The notes beneath the pieces are model-generated. The model did not search any database, was not told the DNA's origin, and worked only from the letters and a program-made list of their open reading frames with translations. Of a DNA stretch of 64,000 bases, positions 8,609 through 16,496 are shown in pieces (within the stretch, counting starts at the first letter, position 1; every line of letters starts with the position of its first letter). Location of the stretch: the NCBI GenBank assembly GCA_051117315.1, contig JBNPEA010000052.1, forward strand, positions 10,244 to 74,243. The letters run 5' to 3'. The position numbers and the translations under genes are program-made. The DNA is from Salinarimonas sp051117315. Lineage in GTDB: Bacteria; Pseudomonadota; Alphaproteobacteria; Rhizobiales; Beijerinckiaceae.

Positions 8609-9336
8609 AAGCCATGCTCTTCGTCGGCGGATGGGAGGGGCACAAGCCCGAGGCCTTCCGCAAATGGGCCGACGACCTCCTGAGCGCCAACGGCTTCACG
8701 GTGGAGAGCCACGACACGCTGGCGCCGCTGGAGGACGCGGACGCCATGCGCGACGTCGACCTCGTCGTGCCGATCTGGTCCTCCGCGCGCTCGGCCCACC
8801 GGCCCGAGTTCGGCACCATGACCAAGCCGCAGGAGGACGGCCTCCTCGCCGCGATCGCGAGCGGCACCGGCATCGCGGGCTGGCACGGCCACATGGGCGA
8901 CGCCTTCCGCGACCGGCCGACCTACCACTTCCTGATCGGCGGGCAGTTCGTCGCCCATCCGCCGGGCTGGCCGGACAACCTCGTGCCGTCGGACGACTTC
9001 GTCGACTACGACGTGACGATCACGCGGCCCGACCACCCGATCGTCGCGGGGATCGACTCGTTCCGCCTCCATTCCGAGCAGTACTACATGCTGGTCGACC
9101 CCTCGAACGAGGTGCTGGCCACCACGACCTTCTCCGGCGAGCACCTCTGGTGGATCGAGGGCGCGACCATCCCCGTCGCCTGGACGCGGCGCTGGGACAA
9201 GGGCCGGGTGTTCTATTGCTCGATCGGCCACACGGTCGCGGATCTCGAGACGCCGCAGGTCACGGAGATCATCCGCCGCGGGATGATCTGGGCCGCCAAA
9301 GCACCCGCCAAGACGCCCGAGAGGGGGCGCGCATGA
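8605..9336 (+). CDS. ThuA-like domain protein
   Basis: This 243-residue protein has the ThuA (trehalose utilisation) GATase-like fold. Diagnostic segments are GIAGWHGHMGDAFRDRPTY near residue 90, TRPDHPIVAGIDSFRLHSEQ near 142, and KGRVFYCSIGHTVAD near 200. ThuA proteins accompany sugar ABC operons and dehydrogenases in rhizobia and take part in disaccharide or keto-sugar use, but their chemistry is still poorly defined. It overlaps the preceding dehydrogenase by 4 nt, and the next gene's ATG overlaps its stop, so it is embedded in the operon. Confidence 0.85.
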   Translation: MKAMLFVGGWEGHKPEAFRKWADDLLSANGFTVESHDTLAPLEDADAMRDVDLVVPIWSSARSAHRPEFGTMTKPQEDGLLAAIASGTGIAGWHGHMGDAFRDRPTYHFLIGGQFVAHPPGWPDNLVPSDDFVDYDVTITRPDHPIVAGIDSFRLHSEQYYMLVDPSNEVLATTTFSGEHLWWIEGATIPVAWTRRWDKGRVFYCSIGHTVADLETPQVTEIIRRGMIWAAKAPAKTPERGRA

Positions 9337-11138
9337 GCACGATGCGCCGCAGCGGCAGGCAGGAGGAAGGCTTCGGCGCCGCGCCGCCGCGGCCGCGCGA
9401 GGGCCCGGGCGCGCTGCCCGGGGGCGAGCGCCAGGCCTTCACGCCCGACGAGATGCGCGCCTTCATCGACTTCCTGGAGGAGGTCGAGGCGGAGGAGGAG
9501 CGCGTGCTGCCCCTCGTCACCCCCGATCCGTACCTGCGCATGACGCTGTTCCTCATGCGCAACCATCTCGAGGGCAAGCTCACCACGATCTCCTCGCTCG
9601 CCGCCGGCTCGGGCGCGCCCTACGCGACCGCGATGCGGCGCATCGCCGACATGAGCGCGAGGGGGCTCGTCGACGAGCGGCCGCGCTCGGCCTCGGGCAA
9701 GAGCGTCTCGCTGCATCCGAGCCCGGCACTGATCGAGGCCTTCTCGGACTACGCCCATCGCATGAAGCTCGCGATCGGCAAGGCGCTCGGCTTCGGCGAC
9801 AAGGGCGGGCGCGTCGACTACTTCTTCGGCGGCTCGTACATGAAGGCGCAGGTGGTGCCCCTGCCGGCGGCGCGCACGGAGCCGCTCGGAATCACCGCCC
9901 CCCTGCGCCTCCTCGTCCACGCCGACCCGACCTTCATGGCGATGGACAGCCTCAAGCGGCAGTTCGAGCAGCTGCTCGGCGTCTCGATCCGCAACCGCGC
10001 GCTCTCCATCGACCGGCTGCGGCTCGAGATGCTCGCCAATGCCGAGCGTGCGGCCTCCGCCTACGACATCGTCGCGGTCGACCTGCCCTGGATCGGCGAG
10101 TTCGCCGAGAAGGGCGTGCTCGCGCCGCTCGACGCCTGCGTCGCCCGCGAGGGCTTCGACGTCGGCGACTTCCATGCCGCCGGCTGGCTCGGCTGCCTCT
10201 ACGGCGGGCGCGCCTACGGCGTGCCGATCCAGACGACGCCGGAGCTCCTGTTCTATCGCCGCGACCTCCTCGCCGAGGCCGGCCTCGAGCCGCCGCGCAC
10301 CACCGACGAGCTCCTCGCCACGGCGCGCGCCCTGCATCGCCCGGCCCGCAATGTCCGCGGCATCGCCTGGAACGGCGCGCGCGGCACGCCGCTCGGCCAC
10401 ACCTTCATGTTCGCCATGGCCGATTTCGGCCAGCCGGTGATCGACCTGCGCCGGCGCGGCGAGGGGTTCGACCCGCTCGACCTCACCGGCGAGCGGCTGC
10501 GGCCGATGATCGACGGCGAGGGCGGGCGTCGGGCGGCCGACTTCCTGATGCGCCTCCTCGACGTCTCGGCGCCCGGCGTGCTCTCGATGTCCTGGTTCGA
10601 GCGGGTCAAGGCCTACGCCTCGGGCGAGGTGGCGATGGCCTACGGCTACTCGCTGCTCGCACCCTATTTCGAGCTCGACCCGGCCTCGCCCGCCCACGGC
10701 ACCACGGGCTACGCCCCGCATCCCGCCGGTCCCGGGCGCCAGCCCATCGCGCCGGTGGGCGGCTACGTGCTCGGCATCCCGGCGAACCTGTCGGACGAGC
10801 GGCGCCGGGCGACGGAGAAGGCGGTGCGCCTGCTCACCTCGCCCGAGGCCTGCAAGCTCTACATCACCAACGGCTCGCGGGTGTGCCCGCGCCACAGCGT
10901 CTCGGCCGACCCGGACGTGCGGGCGATCTCGCCCGTCGTCGGCGTCGTCGACGACCTCGCCCGCGCGGGCGGCCTGCAGCTCTGGCCGCGCCCGCCGGCG
11001 CCCGATTTCGCCGAGATCACCGCGATCCTCGGCGAGGAGATCCACGACATGCTGTGCCGCCGCAAGAGCCCGGCCGCAGCGCTCGCCAACGCCCAGAACC
11101 GAGCGGACGCGCTGATGCGCGCCGCCGGCCGCTACTGA
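9333..11138 (+). CDS. winged-helix DNA-binding domain fused to an extracellular-type sugar-binding protein domain
   Basis: From the ATG at 9333 the product has 601 residues with no signal peptide or membrane segment. Residues about 60-135 look like a MarR/GntR-type winged helix (LTTISSLAAGSGAPYATAM as the helix-turn-helix and GLVDERPRSASGKSVSLHPS as the wing). From about residue 185 onward it is a family 1 solute-binding protein fold of the UgpB/MalE type, with TPELLFYRRDLLAEAGLEPP, AYASGEVAMAYGYS and PVGGYVLGIPANLS. Binding proteins are normally periplasmic, so this form is best read as a cytoplasmic one-component regulator that senses the imported sugar. It is the last gene of the sugar operon, consistent with autoregulation. 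Confidence 0.75.
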   Translation: MSTMRRSGRQEEGFGAAPPRPREGPGALPGGERQAFTPDEMRAFIDFLEEVEAEEERVLPLVTPDPYLRMTLFLMRNHLEGKLTTISSLAAGSGAPYATAMRRIADMSARGLVDERPRSASGKSVSLHPSPALIEAFSDYAHRMKLAIGKALGFGDKGGRVDYFFGGSYMKAQVVPLPAARTEPLGITAPLRLLVHADPTFMAMDSLKRQFEQLLGVSIRNRALSIDRLRLEMLANAERAASAYDIVAVDLPWIGEFAEKGVLAPLDACVAREGFDVGDFHAAGWLGCLYGGRAYGVPIQTTPELLFYRRDLLAEAGLEPPRTTDELLATARALHRPARNVRGIAWNGARGTPLGHTFMFAMADFGQPVIDLRRRGEGFDPLDLTGERLRPMIDGEGGRRAADFLMRLLDVSAPGVLSMSWFERVKAYASGEVAMAYGYSLLAPYFELDPASPAHGTTGYAPHPAGPGRQPIAPVGGYVLGIPANLSDERRRATEKAVRLLTSPEACKLYITNGSRVCPRHSVSADPDVRAISPVVGVVDDLARAGGLQLWPRPPAPDFAEITAILGEEIHDMLCRRKSPAAALANAQNRADALMRAAGRY

Positions 11139-11169
11139 GCGACGAACCAGGGACGAACGGAGGAAGGCC

Positions 11170-11976
11170 ATGGACCGCGATCGACTGAGGGGCAAGAACG
11201 TGCTGATCACGGGCGCAGCCCAGGGCATGGGGGCGGCGATCGCCGAGCACTACGCCGCTCAAGGGGCGAACGTGTGCCTCGGCGACGTCAACCTCGCCGG
11301 CGCGAAGGACGTCGCCGGGCGCATCAACGCGCGCGACAACGGCCGCGCCATCGCCGTCTCCCTCGACGTCACCAAGCGTACCGACAACGCCGCCGCCGTG
11401 GCCGCGGCGGTCGAGGCCTTCGGCTCGCTCAACGTCGCCCTCCTCAATGCCGGCTTGAACAAGCCGAAGTTCTTCATGGACATCGACGAGGAGAACTGGG
11501 ACCTGATCATGAACGTCAACGCCAAGGGCGTGCTGCTCGGCATGCAGGAGGCCGCGCGCCAGATGATCGCGCAGGGGAAGGAGCACGGTCCCTACAAGAT
11601 CATCAACGTCGGCTCCATCGCCTCGCGCACCACCTTCGACGACGTCGTGCCCTATTGCTGCTCGAAGCACGCGGTGCTCGCCATGATCACCGGCGGCGCG
11701 CGCGCGCTCGTCGACCACAACATCACCGTCAACGGCTACGGGCCGGGCGTGGTGCGCACCGAATTGTGGGAGCAGCTCGACAAGGATCTCGTCGAGATCG
11801 GCAAGTTCGACAAGCCCGGCGAATCCATGGATTCGCTCGCGCGCAACATGATCCTGATGAAGCGCTACTCCTATCCCGAGGACGTGGTGGGCACCGCCGC
11901 GTTCCTGGCGAGCCCGGATTCCGACTACATGACGGGCCAGCTCCTCCTCATCGACGGCGGCATGGTCATGCAGTGA
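11170..11976 (+). CDS. SDR family oxidoreductase
   Basis: This 268-residue classical short-chain dehydrogenase has TGAAQGMGAAIAEHYA as the glycine-rich cofactor motif near residue 14, an NAGLNK segment in place of the usual NNAG, and the active-site YCCSKHA (YxxxK) near 161. An Asp follows strand beta-2 (CLGDVN), favouring NAD(H). The C-terminus ends in GQLLLIDGGMVMQ as usual. It probably oxidises a sugar alcohol or hydroxyacid. It starts 31 nt after the fusion regulator and is followed by a GC-rich hairpin, so it may be the last gene of the sugar operon. Confidence 0.88.
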   Translation: MDRDRLRGKNVLITGAAQGMGAAIAEHYAAQGANVCLGDVNLAGAKDVAGRINARDNGRAIAVSLDVTKRTDNAAAVAAAVEAFGSLNVALLNAGLNKPKFFMDIDEENWDLIMNVNAKGVLLGMQEAARQMIAQGKEHGPYKIINVGSIASRTTFDDVVPYCCSKHAVLAMITGGARALVDHNITVNGYGPGVVRTELWEQLDKDLVEIGKFDKPGESMDSLARNMILMKRYSYPEDVVGTAAFLASPDSDYMTGQLLLIDGGMVMQ

Positions 11977-11986
11977 CCCACGCCCC

Positions 11987-12012
11987 GCGCCGCGCCCGCT
12001 AGCGCGCGGCGC
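11987..12012 (+). terminator. GC-rich hairpin after the SDR gene
   Basis: An 8-bp perfect stem (GCGCCGCG at 11987-11994 with CGCGGCGC at 12005-12012) encloses a 10-nt loop and starts 10 nt past the stop codon. There is no T-run, so termination may be Rho-assisted or partial. It separates the sugar block from the M24/E1 operon. Confidence 0.45.
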
Positions 12013-12087
12013 CCGTCCGACATCCCCGAACACGTCCGCCCCGGCGGACGCCGCGCCGCCCGCGAGGGAGGCGCGAAGGAGATCCCC

Positions 12088-13404
12088 ATGCCCGACCGCA
12101 CGACCGACGCCACCGCCCTCAGCCCGCGCATCCTCAAGCCGGGCGACATCGATCCGAACTGGCGCTGGGATCGCCACATCCCTGCGCTCGGCCACACCGC
12201 GGTGGACTTCGAGCGCCGCGTCGACCACGACCGGCTGCGCCGCTACCGGCTCTCGCGCGCCCGCCAGGCCCTGAAGAACTCGCCCTGCGGCGCGCTGATC
12301 CTCTTCGACGTCAACAACATCCGCTACGTCTCCGGCACCAAGATCGGCGAGTGGGAGCGCGACAAGATGTGCCGCTTCGCGCTGCTCGCCGGCGACGAGG
12401 AGCCGTACGTCTGGGACTTCGGCTCGGCCGCCGTGCACCATCGCGAGAGCTGCGATTGGCTCGACCCGGAACATTGCCTCGCCGGCGTGGTGGGCATGCG
12501 CGGCACCATTCCGCCCTCGTTCGGGCTGATGAAGCGCTACGCCGAGGAGATCGCGAGCCTGATCCGCAAGGCCGGCGTCGGCGACATGCCGGTGGGCCTC
12601 GACTACGCCGAGACCGCGATGATGTTCGAGCTGCAGAAGGCCGGATTGAACATCGTCGACGGCCAGCAGGTCATGCTCGACGCGCGCGAGATCAAGAACG
12701 TCGACGAGATCCACCTGCTCAATCAGGCGGCGTCGATGGTCGACGGCGTGTATCACATGATCTGGGAGGAGATGAAGCCGGGCGTGCGCGAGAACGACAT
12801 CGTCGCGATGGCCAACAAGATGCTCTACGAGATGGGCTCGGACGACGTCGAGGCGATCAACGCCATCTCCGGCGAGCGCTGCAACCCGCATCCGCACAAT
12901 TTCACCGACCGATACTTCCGCCCCGGCGACCAGGCCTTCTTCGACATCCTGCAGAGCTACCAGGGCTACCGGACCTGCTACTACCGCACCTTCAACGTCG
13001 GCCGCTCCACACCGGCGCAGCGCGACGCCTACGTCAAGTGCCGGGGCTGGCTCGACGCCGCGATCGCCCTGATCAAGCCGGGGGTGGGCACCGACGTCGT
13101 CGCCCGCGCCTTCCCCGAGGCGCACGAGTTCGGCTTCCCCGACGAGCTCTCCGCCTTCGGCCTGCAGTTCGGCCACGGGCTCGGGCTCGCGCTGCACGAG
13201 CGCCCGATCATCAGCCGCGTCGTCTCGCTGGAGAACCCGATGGAGATCCGCACGGGCATGGTCTTCGCGCTGGAGACCTACTGCCCGGCCACCGACGGCT
13301 ACTCCGCCGCGCGCATCGAGGAGGAGGTCGTCGTCACCGACAAGGGCTGCCAGGTGATCAGCCTCTTCCCGGCCGAGGAGCTGCCGATCGCCAACCGCTA
13401 CTGA
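12088..13404 (+). CDS. M24 (Xaa-Pro peptidase/creatinase-fold) protein with an altered metal site
   Basis: The 438-residue protein has a creatinase-type N-terminal domain (GALILFDVNNIRYVSGT near residue 69) and a pita-bread M24 catalytic domain. Expected ligands are seen as the Asp in QAFFDILQSYQG, the His in FGHGLGLALHERP, and the Glu residues in FALETYCP and ARIEEEVVV. The second Asp ligand, normally 11 residues after the first and 3 before Arg, is Cys here (RTCYYRTF). The family includes peptidases, creatinase and the DMSP lyase DddP; the altered ligand argues against a standard dinuclear peptidase. The gene heads an operon with a 2-oxoacid dehydrogenase, suggesting a catabolic role. Confidence 0.78.
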   Translation: MPDRTTDATALSPRILKPGDIDPNWRWDRHIPALGHTAVDFERRVDHDRLRRYRLSRARQALKNSPCGALILFDVNNIRYVSGTKIGEWERDKMCRFALLAGDEEPYVWDFGSAAVHHRESCDWLDPEHCLAGVVGMRGTIPPSFGLMKRYAEEIASLIRKAGVGDMPVGLDYAETAMMFELQKAGLNIVDGQQVMLDAREIKNVDEIHLLNQAASMVDGVYHMIWEEMKPGVRENDIVAMANKMLYEMGSDDVEAINAISGERCNPHPHNFTDRYFRPGDQAFFDILQSYQGYRTCYYRTFNVGRSTPAQRDAYVKCRGWLDAAIALIKPGVGTDVVARAFPEAHEFGFPDELSAFGLQFGHGLGLALHERPIISRVVSLENPMEIRTGMVFALETYCPATDGYSAARIEEEVVVTDKGCQVISLFPAEELPIANRY

Positions 13405-13433
13405 CGCCCGGCGCCGAGAACCCGAGGACGACG

Positions 13434-14450
13434 ATGACAGCCACCGACAACAAGGCGGAGTTTCTTCGCCTCTACGAGCAGATGGTGCGCATCCGCACCT
13501 TCGAGGACAACGCCAACCAGCTCTACCTTTCGGCCAAGATGCCGGGCCTGACCCACATGTATACCGGCCAGGAGGCCGTGGCGGTGGGGCTGTGCGAGGC
13601 GCTGGAGACGACGGACCACATCACCTCGACCCATCGCGGCCACGGGCACTGCGTGGCCAAGGGCGCGCACTTCACGGAGATGTTCTGCGAGCTGCTCGGC
13701 AAGGCCGAGGGCTATTGCCGCGGCAAGGGCGGCTCGATGCACATCGCCGACCAGGCCAACGGCAACCTCGGCGCGAACGCCATCGTCGGCGGCTCGGCGG
13801 GGATCGCGACCGGCGCGGCGCTGACCGCCAAGCGCCTCGGCAGCGACGCGGTGACGGTGTGCTTCTTCGGCGACGGGGCGCTGGGCCAGGGGCTGCTCTA
13901 CGAGGTGATGAACATGGCGGCGCTGTGGAAGCTGCCGGTCGTCTACGCCTGCGAGAACAACCATTACGGCGAGTACACCCGCACCGACGAGATGGCGGCC
14001 GGCGATCTCTGCGCCCGCGCCGCCGCCTTCGGCATGGAGACGCACCAGGTCGACGGGCAGGACGTGCTCGCCGTGAACGCGCTCGCGCGAGACCTCGTGG
14101 CGCGGGCGCGCAAGGGCGAGGGGCCGTTCTTCGTGCTGCTCGACACCTATCGCTGGCACGGCCACCACGTCGGCGACATCAACCGCGCCTACTACCGGCC
14201 CAAGGACGAGGAGGCGCTCTGGAAGGAGACGCGCGACCCGATCCTGAACTTCGGCAAGTGGCTCCAGGACGAGGGCGTCGCAGACGCCGATGCGCTCGCC
14301 GCCATCGGCGAGCGGGTGGGCCGGGAGGCGGCGGATGCCGTCGCCTATGCCGAGGCCGCGGCCTACCCGCCCGCCCACGAGGTCGACATGCACGTCTACG
14401 CGACGCCCGGCACGGCGGACGGCGCGCGCAGGGAGCAGCAACATGCGTGA
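13434..14450 (+). CDS. thiamine-diphosphate-dependent 2-oxoacid (or acetoin) dehydrogenase E1 alpha
   Basis: The ATG at 13434 gives 338 residues, the normal length for PdhA/AcoA/BkdA E1 alpha subunits. Recognisable pieces are HMYTGQEAVAVGL near residue 42, THRGHGHCVAKG, YCRGKGGSMHIAD near 95, and the ThDP/Mg motif beginning FFGDGALGQG near 145 and ending at the ENN pair near 174. YRWHGHHVGD near 240 matches the phosphorylation-loop/active-site region. It pairs with E1 beta, whose ATG overlaps this gene's stop region by 8 nt. Whether the substrate is pyruvate, acetoin or another 2-oxoacid cannot be decided from sequence. Confidence 0.9.
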   Translation: MTATDNKAEFLRLYEQMVRIRTFEDNANQLYLSAKMPGLTHMYTGQEAVAVGLCEALETTDHITSTHRGHGHCVAKGAHFTEMFCELLGKAEGYCRGKGGSMHIADQANGNLGANAIVGGSAGIATGAALTAKRLGSDAVTVCFFGDGALGQGLLYEVMNMAALWKLPVVYACENNHYGEYTRTDEMAAGDLCARAAAFGMETHQVDGQDVLAVNALARDLVARARKGEGPFFVLLDTYRWHGHHVGDINRAYYRPKDEEALWKETRDPILNFGKWLQDEGVADADALAAIGERVGREAADAVAYAEAAAYPPAHEVDMHVYATPGTADGARREQQHA

Positions 14451-15438
14451 GATCACCCTGGCCAAGGCGGTCAACGAGGCCATCGCCGAGGAGATGCGCC
14501 GCGACCCGACCGTCTTCCTCATGGGCGAGGACGTCGCCGAGGCCGGCACGCCGTTCAAGGTGCTGTCGGGCCTCGTCGAGGAGTTCGGGCGCGAGCGGAT
14601 CATCGACACGCCGATCTCCGAGCCCGGCTTCGTCGGCATCGCTGTCGGCGCGGCGCTGACCGGCTCGCGGCCGATCGTCGACCTGATGTTCGGGGACTTC
14701 CTGTTCCTGGTCATGGACCAGCTCTGCAACCAGGCGGCGAAGGCCCGCTACATGTCCGGCGGCAAGCTCGCCGTGCCGATGGTGCTGCGCACCAATCTCG
14801 GTGCCACCCGCCGCTCCGCCGCGCAGCACTCGCAGTCCCTCCACGCCCTCGTCGCCCACATCCCCGGGCTGAAGGTCGCGATGCCGTCCTCGGCCTACGA
14901 GGCCAAGGGGCTGATGAAGACCGCGATCCGGGACGCCGACCCGGTGGTGATCTTCGAGGACAAGCTGATGTACCAGGACAAGGCGCCGGTGCCGGAGGAG
15001 GAGTATCTCATCCCCTTCGGCGAGGCGGCGGTGCTGCGGACCGGACGCGACGTGACGCTGGTCGCCACGTCCTCGATGGTGCAGGTCTCGCTGGCCGCCG
15101 CCGAGATCCTGGCGGGCGAGGGCATCTCCGCGGAGGTGGTCGACCCGCGCACCATCGTGCCGCTCGACGAGGACACGATCCTCGCCTCGGTGCGCAAGAC
15201 GAGCCGGGCCATCGTCGTCGACGAGGGCCACCGCAGCTACGGCGTCTCCGCCGAGATCGCGGCGCGGATCTCCGAGCGCGCCTTCTACCATCTCGACGCG
15301 CCGGTCGCCCGGCTCGCGGCGATGGACGTGCCGATCCCGTTCTCGCCGGCGCTGGAGGACCTCACCGTCCCCACCGCCGACGACGTCGTCGCCGCCGCGC
15401 GCCGGATGCTGCGCGGGGAGGTCCGTGATGCCGCATGA
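14443..15438 (+). CDS. 2-oxoacid (or acetoin) dehydrogenase E1 beta
   Basis: The ATG at 14443 lies inside the end of E1 alpha and gives 331 residues. The protein shows the transketolase-type E1 beta pattern: MGEDVAEAGTPFKV near residue 27, RIIDTPISEPGFVGIAVGAA near 50, GGKLAVPMVLRTNLGA near 106 and a C-terminal transketolase_C domain with DPRTIVPLDEDTI and VVDEGHRSYG near 260. It should form an alpha2beta2 E1 with the upstream product and reductively acylate a lipoyl group. Its stop overlaps the start of the lipoyl-carrying E2-like gene by 11 nt, which supports one coupled operon. Confidence 0.91.
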   Translation: MREITLAKAVNEAIAEEMRRDPTVFLMGEDVAEAGTPFKVLSGLVEEFGRERIIDTPISEPGFVGIAVGAALTGSRPIVDLMFGDFLFLVMDQLCNQAAKARYMSGGKLAVPMVLRTNLGATRRSAAQHSQSLHALVAHIPGLKVAMPSSAYEAKGLMKTAIRDADPVVIFEDKLMYQDKAPVPEEEYLIPFGEAAVLRTGRDVTLVATSSMVQVSLAAAEILAGEGISAEVVDPRTIVPLDEDTILASVRKTSRAIVVDEGHRSYGVSAEIAARISERAFYHLDAPVARLAAMDVPIPFSPALEDLTVPTADDVVAAARRMLRGEVRDAA

Positions 15439-16480
15439 GGTGATCATGCCCGCGCTCGGGATGGCGCAGGACACCGGGCTGATCGTGACCTGGGCCAAGG
15501 CGCCCGGCGACGCGATCGCGGCCGGCGAGGTGCTGCTCGAGATCGAGACCGACAAGTCGACGATGGAAATCGAGGCGCAGTCCGGCGGCTACGTCGCCGA
15601 GATCCGATCGGCGGCGGGCGAGAGCGTGCCCGTCGGCCAGGTGATCGCGGTGATCTCGGGGGAGAAGCCCGCGGCGGCGGCTGGGCCGGGCGCGGCGCCG
15701 GCAGCGGTGAATGCCGCGCCTGTGGAGAAGACGGCGCCCGCACAGCCCGTACCGACGCCGGCGCCAGCGGAAATCCCCGCGCCCGCCCCCGAGCCTGTTC
15801 CCGTACCCATGAACGGCCGCGTCCTCGCCTCGCCGAAGGCGCGGCGGCTCGCGGCGGAGCGGGGGCTCGACCTCGCGGCGCTCGTCGCCGAGGGCGCCGG
15901 CCAACCGATCCACGTGCGCGACCTCGACGCGCTCGCCGCGCGGGCGGCCGAGCACCGCAGCGCGCGTCCCGCGGCACTCCCCGCCGCGGCACGCCCCGCC
16001 GCCGCGCACCCCGCGCGGCTCGAGGCCCGCGCCCCCGCAGCGGCGCTGCGCGACTTCACCGACTGGCTCTCCGCCGAGCGCGGCGGCGCGAGCCCGCGGG
16101 CGGCCGTGCTCGCCGCCTTCGCCGCCGCCGGCCTGCGCGCCGCGCATGCCGGGCCGGGCGCGCTGGTCGTCGCCGTCGAGACCGCAGACGGCGCAGAGCC
16201 CGCCCGGTACGCCGACGCCGACTGCGCGCGCCTCGCCACCCTCGCGCCCTCCGCCGACGTGCTCGCGCCGCAGCTCGTCGTGCGCGACCTGCTCGGCTCG
16301 GCGATCGTCTCCGCCCGCGCGGGCGGGCTCGAGACGCCCGTCCTCACGCTCGTCGCGGCGGGGGACGAGATCGCGCTCTCGCTCGACTACACGGCCGATG
16401 CGCTCGACGACCGGGCGGCGATCGCCCTCGTGACGGCCTTCGCCGGACGCCTCGCCGAGCCCCTGCGCCACCTCCTCTGA
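15428..16480 (+). CDS. lipoyl-domain E2-like scaffold with degenerate acyltransferase domain
   Basis: The start is ATG at 15428 (a GTG one codon earlier is possible), giving 350 residues. Residues 1-80 form a biotinyl/lipoyl domain with EIETDKSTMEIEA and Lys43 as the lipoylation site. An Ala/Pro-rich linker leads to a peripheral subunit-binding domain near 128-168 (LASPKARRLAAERGLDL). The C-terminal 150 residues resemble a shortened acyltransferase domain, but where DHR-x3-DG is expected the sequence reads DYTADALDD, so the catalytic His is absent. The protein should carry the acyl group and bind E1/E3 but not transfer the acyl group to CoA. The E2 homologue at 17941 has the missing active site. 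Confidence 0.83.
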   Translation: MPHEVIMPALGMAQDTGLIVTWAKAPGDAIAAGEVLLEIETDKSTMEIEAQSGGYVAEIRSAAGESVPVGQVIAVISGEKPAAAAGPGAAPAAVNAAPVEKTAPAQPVPTPAPAEIPAPAPEPVPVPMNGRVLASPKARRLAAERGLDLAALVAEGAGQPIHVRDLDALAARAAEHRSARPAALPAAARPAAAHPARLEARAPAAALRDFTDWLSAERGGASPRAAVLAAFAAAGLRAAHAGPGALVVAVETADGAEPARYADADCARLATLAPSADVLAPQLVVRDLLGSAIVSARAGGLETPVLTLVAAGDEIALSLDYTADALDDRAAIALVTAFAGRLAEPLRHLL

Positions 16481-16496
16481 CCCGCCGGAGACGACG

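Noticed and set aside
12088..13404. DMSP lyase DddP
   Set aside because: The fold is the same, but a key metal Asp is replaced by Cys, and no DMSP-related genes are nearby.
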